Assembly: GCA_024345305.1 (NCBI GenBank)
Contig: BRON01000002.1
Coordinates: 2,542,001 to 2,606,000 of the forward strand
From: Mrakia gelida
Taxonomy: Eukaryota > Basidiomycota > Tremellomycetes > Cystofilobasidiales > Mrakiaceae
Length of the DNA stretch: 64,000 nucleotides
Direction: 5' to 3'
Shown here: positions 31,701 to 40,900 of the stretch, piece by piece
Position numbering within the stretch: the stretch's first letter is position 1
Layout of the letters: every line of letters begins with the position of its first letter
Made by a program: the position numbers and the translations under genes
Notes under the pieces: model-generated
Databases searched by the model: none
What the model was told of the DNA's origin: nothing
The model's input: the letters and a program-made list of their open reading frames with translations, nothing else

Positions 31701-34700
31701 GAGATCATTTTTACCCATAGAGGCATGGCTCACGCTTCGCTCAAAATGATCTTGAAACTTCGAGATCTCAACGTTCTCCCCACCTATTTCTCCACTCCCC
31801 TCATCGAGCAAGCTCTCAATCGACCCTGCATCAACTGCATCAAGTCCAAACTCAAACGTCATCCCTACCCTACCTCCACTCGCATCACCACTCGTCCACT
31901 CCAACTCGTCCACTGCGATCTCGCCGGCCCCATGCGATCTCCCACCTTCAGCGGTCAACGATACTTCCTCATCCTCGTCGACGAATTCACCGACATGTAC
32001 TGGGCTTTCCCTTTAAAAAGGAAGTCGGACACCGAAACCACCCTCAACCACTGGATCGCACGAGCCGAGAGCGAGAGCGGCCAGAAACTCGGAACCTTCA
32101 GGTCGGACAACGGAGGAGAATTCACGTCGTCGACGATCCAGAGCTACTTCCTCGAACGAGGAATCCGTCACGAAACCAGCATCCCGAAGCACTCCTCCCA
32201 GAACGGCAAAGCCGAACGAGCCATCGCGTACCTCACATCCCTCATCACCTCCGTCCTCGTCGATTCAGGACTCTCTCAACGATACTGGGGAGAAGCCCTC
32301 AACTTCGCTCTCCGCGTCCTCGAACGACTTCCGGCAGCACCACTCTCCCCATCCCACCCCAAACAACGTCTCCACGCCTGGACAGGCATACCACAACCCA
32401 TCACCCAACTCCACCTCTTCGGCAGTCGCGCCTTCATCCACAACGAGGGATACTACAAGTTCGATCCTCGAGGAATCGAGTGCATTTACCTCGGTCCAGG
32501 AGAGGAGATGTTCGGAAAGAAGGCCTATCGTCTTCAACAGGTCTCGGATGGGAAGATCCTCTTTGGAAGGAGTGTAGTCTTCGTCGACGAGAAGTCACCT
32601 CTGCCGTGGAAGTCGAAGACGGTGGAGAAGGAGAAGAGATCTTGGGAGAAGGAAGGGATGGAGGTTGAAGGAGGAGTAGTTTTTGGCAATGAGGATTCCG
32701 GTAAGGCGGATGAGCCCTTATCGGAGTGCGGGGAGGAGGTCGAGGAAGGAGAGGAGCCTGCTTCAGGAGGGGAAAATCCGTCGAGTCCATCAGAACTCGA
32801 GGACCTTCCCTCCGAAGCTCTCCCACCACCAGAGGAACTACCACCTCCTCCACCACCACCACCACCAATCCCAGATGATCCACCAGTCCTACCACCACCC
32901 ATCCCAGTCGGTCCACCCCATCCACCAGCAGTCTCCGGCGGAGATTGGATTCGAGGAAGAACTCGAAACGAAACGCGTCGCAACGGAAACCAACCTCCTC
33001 CACGATCTCCATCTCCTCCAAGAGGACGAGTCCCAGCCTCCAAACGATGGACTTGGGTACCAGAAGCATCATCAGCTATCCACCCTCGCCAGTACGATCA
33101 CCCTCTCCCCTTCACCGAATCGAAACCTCCCAATCCCACTTCCCCACAACGTCCCTCCCGCCCAAAACGAACTCCAACCACCTTCTACTATGAGCACTGC
33201 GCCTTCCGAACCATCAACATCGGAGATCGACCCTTCCCGAAGCTCCCTCGAACCTGGGAAGAAGCCATGAACGGTCCCTATCGAGAGGAATGGATCATCT
33301 CGAAGGACGAGGAGCTCAGATCGTTCGAGAGACTCAAAGCTTGGGCTGCCATCACCCTCAGGAAGGTCCCAGAAGGGAAGAAGCTCGTCAGCGGACGTTG
33401 GGTGTTTGCCCTCAAGAGGGACGTACTCGATCCCAAGACCATTCGGTTCAAGTGTCGATGGGTCGCTCGAGGATTCGAACTTCGACCAGGACTCGACTAC
33501 TTCGAAACCTACGCTCCCGTCTGCGATGCTACCACTCGTCGTCTCTTCTTCGCCATCGGAGCCGCAAGAGGAGAGGAGTTCCGACAGGGAGACGTCTCTA
33601 CCGCCTTCATCACCGCCCAGCTCGAGGAACCGGTCTACATGAAACCTCCTCCCGGATTCAACACAGACGAGTACGGAGAACCAATCGTCCTCGAAGTTCA
33701 CGGAGCAATCTACGGTCTCCCTCAGTCACCCCGAGCCTTTCACAAGTCTTTTTCAGCAAACCTCGAGAAGATGGAATTGGTCGCGTCCTTCGCCGACTGC
33801 TGCCTCTACACGGGATGGAAAGATGGTCGACGTGTCGCGATGATCATCTACGTCGACGACTTCGTCATCAAAGCTCCTACCAAACCCATCGCGGACGCCG
33901 TATTCCAAGGAGTCGAGAAGATCTACGACATCAAGGACCTCGGGAACCTCGATCCAGGAAGGATGCTCGCTGTCGACGTCAAGAGAGATCGAACGACGAA
34001 CACCATGGAGTACTCCCAACAACCCTACTCCTTCGAGATTCTCGATAAGTTCAACCACCTCCTCATCCCCAACAAGAACAGATCAACCCCAATGGACGAG
34101 GATCTTCAACTCTCGGCAGAAGACGGACCCAAAGACGAAGTCGAACGCGCCGAGATGGAGGACTTCCCCGTTCGAGAGATCCTAGGATGCCTCTGGTTCC
34201 TCGCCAACAACTCTCGATTCGACATCTCCTTCGCTCTCAGCCAATGCTCGAGATTCCAGTCCAACCCCGGTCCCAAACACAAGTCCGCGATCCTCGACAT
34301 CCTCTACTACCTTCGAGGAACGACGGATTGGGGACTCGTTCTCGGAGGTCGACAACCAGGGAATGGGCTCGAAGTCTTCACAGACTCAGACTGGAACGGA
34401 GATCACGCCACCAGCAGGTCAACGATGGGAATCATGATATTCTGGGAGGGATCACTTATCTACTGGTCCTCGAAGAAGATCGCCAGCTCGTCGAAATCGG
34501 TCCTGGAAGCAGAGTTCATCGCCTTCTCTCGAGGAGCAACTCAAATCGAATGGATCCTACAACTCCTCGAGAGCCTTGGACTCGACACCTCTACCGCCGT
34601 TCCCGCCTGGTGCGACAACCAAGGAGCAGTCGCCGTCATCAAGAAGGGTTCGCACGGAAAGTTGACGCGTCACATTCGAACGTCGATTCGAATCGGATTC

Positions 34701-36980
34701 GACCTCTACATCAACGGAGTGATCGAACCGAAATGGATTCCTACGAACGACAACCCATCGGACATCCTCACCAAGGCCCTAGGAAAGGTCAAGTTCGAGA
34801 GGTTCAGGGAAATGGGGGGGCTGGTGAAGTTGGAGGGAAAAGAGGTTCAAGGTTGAGATCCGCTGGGGGGGTGTGAAGATTTGCGTATCTCTTTCTTTCT
34901 TTTCTACAGTAGAATAGGTTGCTGAGCTCGCTCCTCTAGTTTCTAATCTCGCTAGCTCTCTCTCTCTTCGCACACTGCCTTATTCCCTTAACCTTTTTCA
35001 CTTCCCTCTCCTCCCTTCTTACTCTCGTCTACATCTTGACCACCAAGCTAGCGTCTCACGAGTCCTTGTTCGTTCATCTTCTACTCTCCTTCTCTTCATC
35101 AGTCGTGTACTTATATTCTCTCTATACTTCTACAGCTTTCTCTCTCCAGGTTAGCTCGATACATCGTCTACATCTTGACCACCAAGCTAGCGTCTCACGA
35201 GTCCTTCTTTCTCTCTCCAGATCGAACCAGACGCTAGACCTTACATCTTCATAGCGAGGACGTACGCGTATCTTCCGTTCTTATTTGAGCTATCGGAATC
35301 ATCAAGAGGCGTGCCATGAACTCCCTTCGGGATAGCGAACGAGATGGTGCCCACAAACGATCAAGAAGGAGAAGGCACGCGAGTCAGAACGAAGGAAGAA
35401 AGACAACGCGTCGACGAGGAAAGAGCAAGGTTCAGGACTGACCTGGATTCAAAGGATGGCCCTTCGGAAGTCGGATGAAGTTATCGTCGCCTTCGTTGGT
35501 CGAGCTGTAGGCGCACTGGAGTCGAAGGTCGAACTGTAGGAGCAGCGAGAGGAAAGGAAGTCGAGAGGTCAGTTTCGAGCCGACTTCAACTTCGATTTCG
35601 ACTCGAGTCGCTGGGTTGCCTACAGCCATCTCGAAGAGTTCCGCGACTCACGTGAAGAGCTGTGGCCTGATGCCTATCCGGACCGAGAACGAAAACAGAA
35701 CGAAAGTGAGCTTCAGCCTCGTCGCGTCCCTTCTCTCCTCTCGACTCGTCCACCAGAACTCACCACTGAATCACAAAGAAGTTCCTCTTCCTCAACGCCG
35801 GGAACTTCTCCACCATTTCTCTCGGGAAACCCCATTGCCCTACAGGATCTTTCACCACTCCTCTCGCGTCTCTCTTCGCCGAAGGCTCCTCCAAGACGAC
35901 CCCTGCTTTGAAGTAGGGTTGAGGGAGGAGGGGATTGAAGTAGGCTGCTTTCTCGCCCTTGAGGGATGGGTGAGGAGGGAGGACGATCCGAGCTGTGGAA
36001 GACGTGGACGCAGAGGAAGCTGAGACGAGGTTGAGGGCTGCAGCGATCTCGGAGGGGGTGTGTCGAGAGGAGGAGGAGGTGGAGGTGGGAGGAGGTGGTT
36101 GATCAACGAGGTTGTCGATCCCGAGTCGCTTCCGTTTGGCGAGCGTCCTATCGACGATGGCTAGGATCCTCGGAGAGACGAGGGAGTCGGCATAGTTGAC
36201 GAGGTAGGCTAGCTCCTCTTCGCTTGGACGGTAGTTGGGATCGTACGGTGAAGAGAGGAAAAAAGGAGGGGGGACGGTTGCTTTCGAGCTGGATCCAGAG
36301 GCGACGATGGGGAGAGGGGACTTGAAACGAGGACGAGCTAAGGGACGAGAAGGATCCTGATGTGAAGGCGATGGTGACCTAGGTCTCTTCTGAGAAGCGC
36401 CAGACGAGGAGGAAGAAGCCTCTTGGGGAAGGGGAGCGGGGGGAGAGGGATCCTGTCTGGAGGGGAGGACGAGGGAAGGAACGAGTCAGCTTGAGCTGTT
36501 CAGGAGCAGATTTTACACTCTCTTCGAAGCGAGACTAACCTCATGGCCCTCCTATCTAGAACTTGCTGTCGAAGCTCGAGCTGATGGTCTACATACTCGA
36601 GGGAGACGATCGTGAGCTTGACCTGTTCGAACCCTCGCCACCGTCCGCAAGCAACCTTCAATCAGCTCTCTCTCTCTCTCTTCTCTTTCCCATGCCGCTC
36701 GCGATGAGGGTCTACTCACGAGTGTCGAAGTCGAATAGAAGTTGCCCAGTTCGCTTCTCTTGATGTCTGTGACGAGGAAGGTGACTGTCCTGGGCGAGAA
36801 GACGGGAGGGGAGACCACCTTCCCCCCATGTTCCTTGACCTTTCGGATCCAGCTCTTCTTGTCGAACGAGCCCTTGGCTGACTCGGAAAGACGGAGGGAG
36901 AAGGAGTGGTCCTTGAAGAGAGTCGAGATCTGGGCTGGTCGAGGAGAGTTCGTCGAGGAGGAAGGAGGAGGAGGGAGCAT
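28709..36980 (-). CDS. BRCT + LigD-type 3'-phosphoesterase domain protein
   Basis: The exons read from MLPPPPSSSTNSPRPAQIST into a BRCT-like domain (FDKKSWIRKVKEHGGKVVSP, then TVTFLVTD and VKLTIVSLEYVDHQLELRQQ). A Ser/Pro-rich linker leads to a LigD-type phosphoesterase domain. Its parts are FFVIQW joined to HQATALHFDLRLQC, a region ending FAIPKGVHGTPLDDSD, NGRYA joined to AQTNLHPISYTTYEGADG, LLWDIGTYTVVS and a C-terminal KSFEV-type strand (KRSFEVTLHG). The histidines and HFDLRL agree with the active site of bacterial LigD PE domains, which trim 3'-phosphates and ribonucleotides at breaks. A role in DNA end repair is therefore inferred. One intron (29446-35265) holds a whole copia element; the exons themselves look intact. 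The start follows a probable 5'-UTR intron. Confidence 0.8.
29557..29938 (+). repeat. 5' LTR of the copia element
   Basis: It is identical to 34872-35253. It holds a CT-rich body and two direct copies of a 43-bp unit (29710-29752 and 29849-29891). It would contain the promoter and 5' transcript start. Confidence 0.97.
29939..29957 (+). promoter_or_regulatory. Probable primer binding site for a half-tRNA-Lys(CUU)
   Basis: The bases directly after the 5' LTR (gattaagagtctgattgct) are the complement of a tRNA anticodon arm with loop CTCTTAA, anticodon CTT. This fits the internal-fragment (half-tRNA) priming known for copia-type elements rather than priming by a tRNA 3' end. The tRNA comparison is from memory. 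Confidence 0.6.
30147..31646 (+). CDS. copia gag-protease region
   Basis: This 499-residue frame starts MAPSTQYIKLLTSGGRNQLE. The N-terminal capsid-like part (SNFITWKSSLRSALAADETI) is of the UBN2/gag type. A CCHC zinc knuckle (CNACQQLGHYLVDC) lies near residue 235. The protease follows, with its catalytic region LLDSAASSHTCGDENAF; most copia proteases have DSG here. The frame ends in TGA at 31644-31646. Codons after the stop stay open in the same frame into the pol region, so this is one gag-pol frame cut by a single stop. Confidence 0.93.
   Translation: MAPSTQYIKLLTSGGRNQLEPDGSNFITWKSSLRSALAADETISALTNVDPLLADATAAGYAASLIAHAVWSKESNAVGFSIRLLMAEETKSGSRMEMGAKELIEDLEEEFVGVGPALINKAMLDIMNFKFGTDSLKSLREFESLLTRAKSLPGSGELGDFVKETFVVNHLLHQLGPLYATFRTVFLGTNTKPSEWKMSTFKSALTLEVQSQNAVVDLGVSPGSLLRASATSKCNACQQLGHYLVDCTDPGWLAFVKVRDGGTTRGAAATSSPTTSSSPYSGPTCTHCKALNLRWKHQPLLCWVQNPHLRPGHHRPARNDARATTHQSCCEHDHSSNNQSNPPMYRCSYSTNIACRSITTRRSEDPILLDSAASSHTCGDENAFLDLRPLPQPSSITIANGDRIEIKGIGTLPFRTVVDGKEIVHHLKNTLFVPALDVTLLSVGALLSAGYNLGTRRTAAGEPSLAVYTKDGKLFLETKMVGTIFEIKSKTGKEIWGSN
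31725..34856 (+). CDS. copia integrase-reverse transcriptase-RNase H region
   Basis: This 1,043-residue open frame begins with the GAG-pre-integrase motif (HRGMAHASLKMILKL spans its first Met) and a zinc-finger pair CINC. The integrase core carries D/D/E residues in HCDLAGP, SDNGGEF and QNGKAERA. A proline-rich linker ([14 protein letters not shown]) precedes the reverse transcriptase with DYFETYAPVCDATTRRLFFA, the QGDVSTAFI motif and the catalytic IIYVDDFVI box. RNase H follows (FTDSDWNGDHATSRSTMGIM, LEAEFIAFSRGATQIEWI), ending NDNPSDILTKALGKVKFER. All catalytic boxes are present. The methionine chosen may not be a real start, because the frame continues from gag after one stop. Confidence 0.95.
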   Translation: MAHASLKMILKLRDLNVLPTYFSTPLIEQALNRPCINCIKSKLKRHPYPTSTRITTRPLQLVHCDLAGPMRSPTFSGQRYFLILVDEFTDMYWAFPLKRKSDTETTLNHWIARAESESGQKLGTFRSDNGGEFTSSTIQSYFLERGIRHETSIPKHSSQNGKAERAIAYLTSLITSVLVDSGLSQRYWGEALNFALRVLERLPAAPLSPSHPKQRLHAWTGIPQPITQLHLFGSRAFIHNEGYYKFDPRGIECIYLGPGEEMFGKKAYRLQQVSDGKILFGRSVVFVDEKSPLPWKSKTVEKEKRSWEKEGMEVEGGVVFGNEDSGKADEPLSECGEEVEEGEEPASGGENPSSPSELEDLPSEALPPPEELPPPPPPPPPIPDDPPVLPPPIPVGPPHPPAVSGGDWIRGRTRNETRRNGNQPPPRSPSPPRGRVPASKRWTWVPEASSAIHPRQYDHPLPFTESKPPNPTSPQRPSRPKRTPTTFYYEHCAFRTINIGDRPFPKLPRTWEEAMNGPYREEWIISKDEELRSFERLKAWAAITLRKVPEGKKLVSGRWVFALKRDVLDPKTIRFKCRWVARGFELRPGLDYFETYAPVCDATTRRLFFAIGAARGEEFRQGDVSTAFITAQLEEPVYMKPPPGFNTDEYGEPIVLEVHGAIYGLPQSPRAFHKSFSANLEKMELVASFADCCLYTGWKDGRRVAMIIYVDDFVIKAPTKPIADAVFQGVEKIYDIKDLGNLDPGRMLAVDVKRDRTTNTMEYSQQPYSFEILDKFNHLLIPNKNRSTPMDEDLQLSAEDGPKDEVERAEMEDFPVREILGCLWFLANNSRFDISFALSQCSRFQSNPGPKHKSAILDILYYLRGTTDWGLVLGGRQPGNGLEVFTDSDWNGDHATSRSTMGIMIFWEGSLIYWSSKKIASSSKSVLEAEFIAFSRGATQIEWILQLLESLGLDTSTAVPAWCDNQGAVAVIKKGSHGKLTRHIRTSIRIGFDLYINGVIEPKWIPTNDNPSDILTKALGKVKFERFREMGGLVKLEGKEVQG
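34865..34871 (+). promoter_or_regulatory. Polypurine tract of the copia element
   Basis: A run of seven G directly abuts the 3' LTR start (TGTGAAG), the position used for plus-strand priming. Confidence 0.7.
34872..35253 (+). repeat. 3' LTR of the copia element
   Basis: It is identical to 29557-29938 including both internal 43-bp copies, and is followed by the GCGAG target duplication at 35254-35258. Confidence 0.97.
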
Positions 36981-37970
36981 CGTAGGCTGGACGGTGGAGG
37001 GAAGGAAGCGAAACGAAACGAGCGAAGCTCACCAGGGCTTTGGTCGTCAAGGAGAAAAGAACGCGACGATAGGGAGGGTCATGATATCAAGGGAGAAGAA
37101 AGAAGAGGTAGTGGTTAACGGAAGCCCAAGGAAACAAAAAGGTAGTGCTATGTACTGAAAAACAAAACGAGAGGGAGGGAGAGGGGGGGAGGGAAAGAGC
37201 GAGCGAGCGTTGAAGGAGGACGCCGCGACCTTTGCTCAACGAGCGAACTAAACTACCAGACCAACTGAATGCGAGAGCTCGTCAACTAGAGAAGAGTGTT
37301 TCACGCTGCTGCTCGACTCGACTTCTCCTCGTTCTCGAACCCAGCCCTCCCTCGCACGCGTCGCACCTCGTCTCTCTCTTCCTCGCCATTTCTTTCGTTC
37401 CTCTCGTCTCCTCCTCTTCAACAAGAGAAAGAAAAAGCATATACACCACCTACTCTCTAAGAAGACGCGAAGAACGGTGGAGAGGCAGACTCGAACCTTG
37501 ATCAGCTCAACGCGTCGAGCGAGAAGATGACGCAGCTCGACAAGTTGAACGAAGACGAAGAGTCTCGAGCTGAGGAGCTTGAAGAAGCATGAAAGAGTCG
37601 TGTACGGGAGACGACTAGAAAACGGCTGCGAGAAAGGGCTTCTGAGAAAAAGAGGGGGGAAACGTAGCTAGCTGCGTGGCGAAGGACGAAAGAGAAAGTT
37701 GAGCGTTCGAGGCTGAGTACCGGAAAAAGCTACTAGAGAGGAGAACGAGAAAGAGGCCAAGAACTATGGTTGACGGGATACGAGAAGTTTGAAGTAGAGG
37801 ACGAAGGATTTGAGAGAGAGAGAAAAGAGAAAAGAGAAACAAGTCGAGAGGTGGCTACGAAGACGAGGAGGAAAACGAGGCGGCGAAGAGTAATCCGATG
37901 AGAAAACTGGTGGAACGAAAAGAAAGGTCAGAAAAAGCCTCGAGCGAGGGTGAGTTGCTGAAGACGTACC
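36981..37970. other. Intergenic region
   Basis: This holds the upstream region of the BRCT/LigD-like gene (with a likely 5'-UTR exon near 37035-37060) and the 3' flank of the next minus-strand gene. GA-rich runs occur near 37165-37205. A 21-codon frame near 37527 (MTQLDKLNEDEESRAEELEE) is too short to support. No gene is claimed. Confidence 0.4.
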
Positions 37971-40900
37971 TCAGGACCTCAGGGTGAATCCGTTCGTCTT
38001 GTTTGCAGCAGCGATCCTTCGGTCGAGAGAGAGGGCGGCGGCGTCCCTGAGCCTGACCTTCTGTGGATGCGAGGTGGTAGGCTGGAGACGAGAGGCGGGA
38101 TGCAAAGATGGTCAGCGAGCTGATAAGCGAACGCTCGTCGTTCCGATACAACTGACCTTCGACGCTGCCGTCAACCAACCCCGATGGATCATGGCTTTCT
38201 CGAGGGCGGGTTCCTTCTGTACTCTGAGAAGGTGATGATGTTTGTGAGGTAATACAAATCTAGTGCCTCGACCTCCCGGAAGGTTCGCCCTTGGTGCTTC
38301 CCGTAGTTGAACTTCCAAAGGGAAGGATCGGTAGGAACGACGACGAGCGTCTTGGTCGACGAGGAGACGGGGTTTGACGTCGTCGCAGGCGTCGATGTTG
38401 AGGTCTGGATGAACGTTTACGAAGGCGAGGGGGAGAAGCGGAAGGTCAGACTCGGATGAAGATGACGAGAGAGTAGCGAGGTATGTTCGAGGAGACGAAA
38501 AGGATGATTGAACGGACCGAGCGTTGAGACGCGACGTGAGATGAGTCCACGAACGAGGAAGCTGATGAAAGGTGAGCAGACCTGACCAAGACGAAGCGAA
38601 AAAGGAAAGTTCAGACTCGTTTATCGAGACGAAAGAAGAGAAGGACAGAGAAGAAGAAGAACAGGCTGGACTGACGACTTGAACTTCTTCGCCTCGTTCA
38701 CCTTCGAACTCGGGCTGGATCTTTTGGTTGGAGAACCCTCGGCTCCAGAGGGTCCAGACGATGTTTCGTAGAGAGTCATCTGCATTGAAGGAATGTGACG
38801 TGAGTTGATCGTTCGAAAGAGAGAAGGAGAGGGGACGAAGGAAGGCGACGCACCTCCCGATCTGTATCGCCGTCGAGAGGGAATCCGTCGATAGCGTTGT
38901 TGGCGAGAGACGACGTCCTGTTTCAAAGACCGAACGAGAGATCGAACGAAGGAGTCAGCTCTGAATCCGAGGAGAGCTCGCGGCGAGGGAGAACAAAGGA
39001 AGCCAAACTCACGAAGAACCGATCCCATCGCTTCCTCCCGAGTAGTTCCCTCCAACCTCTCGAGCTGATGAGCCGAGTTGGACCGTTCCAAGGGGATGAG
39101 AGAAGGAGGAAGCCGAGGAGTCGGTTCCGGGGTTGTCGACCTAACGAAAGCCAAGAAGAGTCGAGGCGGAAGGAGACGCGTCAGTTCAAGTCTGCGTTGA
39201 GTGAACTGAGACGATAATGACCTGAGGGTTGAGCTTGGCCAGCTCGGCAGGATGCAGAGGGTTGGGAAGTCCAGGGAAACGTGCGAGAAGGGTAGCATCG
39301 AGTTCTCCGAGAGAGGAGGAGAGGCCGAGACCGGTCGACGCTTCCTCGGTGAGTCCCAAAGCAGCACCTCTGCCGCTTGTCTGTCTGTAGACTCCTGGCT
39401 TGTCCGCGACAGCTCGGAGGACGACGTCTCCACTGGTGAGCTTGTGGAGGCAGGATCTGCGAGAGAAATCGAAAGAAGGAGGAAGCGAAGGAGAAAGAGA
39501 AAAGGTAAGCGCTCCGAAACGAGAGAGGATCCAGGCGAGAGAAAATCTACTCACTTGATCCAAATCTCGTTCTCACCAAAGCTCTCGAGGTTCTTCTTCC
39601 CGTAAGACCCTTCCGAATCCTTCCCTCCTGCTGTCCAAGCCGATGATCTGAGGTCCGTTCCCTTAATGACGGCTCCGCTTCCGAGGTCGAACGCGCGAAG
39701 AAAGGGACCGTTATGAACGAGAGCGAAGGCCTCCCAAGGAGTGCGATAAGCGATCGTTCCGGGCTGGGTCTCGGCTGTGAAGACTCGGACGTTCGTAGGC
39801 TCGTTGAATCCTCCAAAGATGACGCGAGGCGACGACTTCCTTCGTGAGATGAACTCCTCCACCGACTTCGACTTTGAGGCTGCGATGGAGAATCAAGAGG
39901 GAAGAGTGAGGTCAGCTTGGAGTCTAACTAGCGTGGATAGGTTGAAAGACGCGCGGGAGAGAGAAGCAGAGGACGCACCAGGGAAACCAGCCTCGACGAG
40001 CAGCTTCAGACTCAGCGGGTCCACGTTCACGATTCCGATCTTCACGAGAGCCTTGAAGGTCTCGAGCTCCGTCCCCTCAAAGGCTTTCCTGCTACCAGCT
40101 GTCTTGACCTTGGCGATGTCTCGGATGTGTGGATGGGTGGTGAAGGAGGAGAGGTCGAAGGGGAGGTCCTCGACGGGTCGACCTGCTTGGAGGCGAGCGA
40201 AGGAGAGGGAGATGATCGGTTTGTTGGACGTTCGAAACTGCCTTGCCTCCCGTCAGGCAGAGGAGAGCCGACTCGAAGATCCCTTCCAACTGCTTCAACG
40301 TCCCGATCCACTTCCCATCGTCCACCACCTTCTTCCAAACCTTCTTCACATCCACCACGGCGAAGAAATCGTAGTTCTCCTGTCCCAGCACCACCTCGAC
40401 GGAGGACCAACTCCCAGCTGTCGAAAGACCTCCGCCGCCTCCTCCTGGACCTGGACCCTTCGCTTGAAGCTCTGGGCGAACTTTCCAACGTGGTAGCTGG
40501 ATGTTCCCTTCGTCGACCGGATTCCCGTCGTCTCCAGGTACTTCTCCAGTCCCACCTCGAGAGGAGCCCTCCAGAACGCGACCATCTCCTTCGAACGAGG
40601 GTAGGAGTTCGTCTTCCAAGGATGCGAGTCCGCCCAGGCTTCGACGGCCGTCGAGCTCGTTTCCGTGACCTTGAGGTACGTCTGATGTTCGAGGGCTCGA
40701 TGTTCCTTGCTCCTTGGATCGAGTTTGACGGCGGAGGAGAGTTGGGAGATGAGAAGGGCTGGGTTGGGATGGTGAGGGAGGGCGTTGAAGATGATGAGGT
40801 CCTTGGTCGGCAGATCTTCGAGGTAGGGGAGGACGATGGAGTGGGTTTGTTCGTTGGCGAGGGAAGTGGAAGTGTCGTTTCGAACGTGTGATTGGTGAAT

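Larger units (their letters stand above)
29557..35253 (+). mobile_element. Complete Ty1/copia LTR retrotransposon
   Basis: Two 382-bp LTRs, identical by eye, flank a gag-pol region. GCGAG occurs immediately before (29552-29556) and after (35254-35258) and is a 5-bp target duplication. The LTRs start TGTGAAGA and end TCTTCATA. The domain order is gag, zinc knuckle, protease, integrase, reverse transcriptase, RNase H. Integrase before reverse transcriptase defines copia (Pseudoviridae-like) and not Ty3/gypsy. The element lies antisense inside an intron of the BRCT/LigD-like gene, 7-12 bp from the 5' splice site. Identical LTRs indicate a recent insertion. Confidence 0.97.

Noticed and set aside
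32434..33072. Minus-strand frames of about 170-230 residues within the copia element
   Set aside because: They are complements of the integrase-RT coding sequence; the sense frame has all catalytic motifs.
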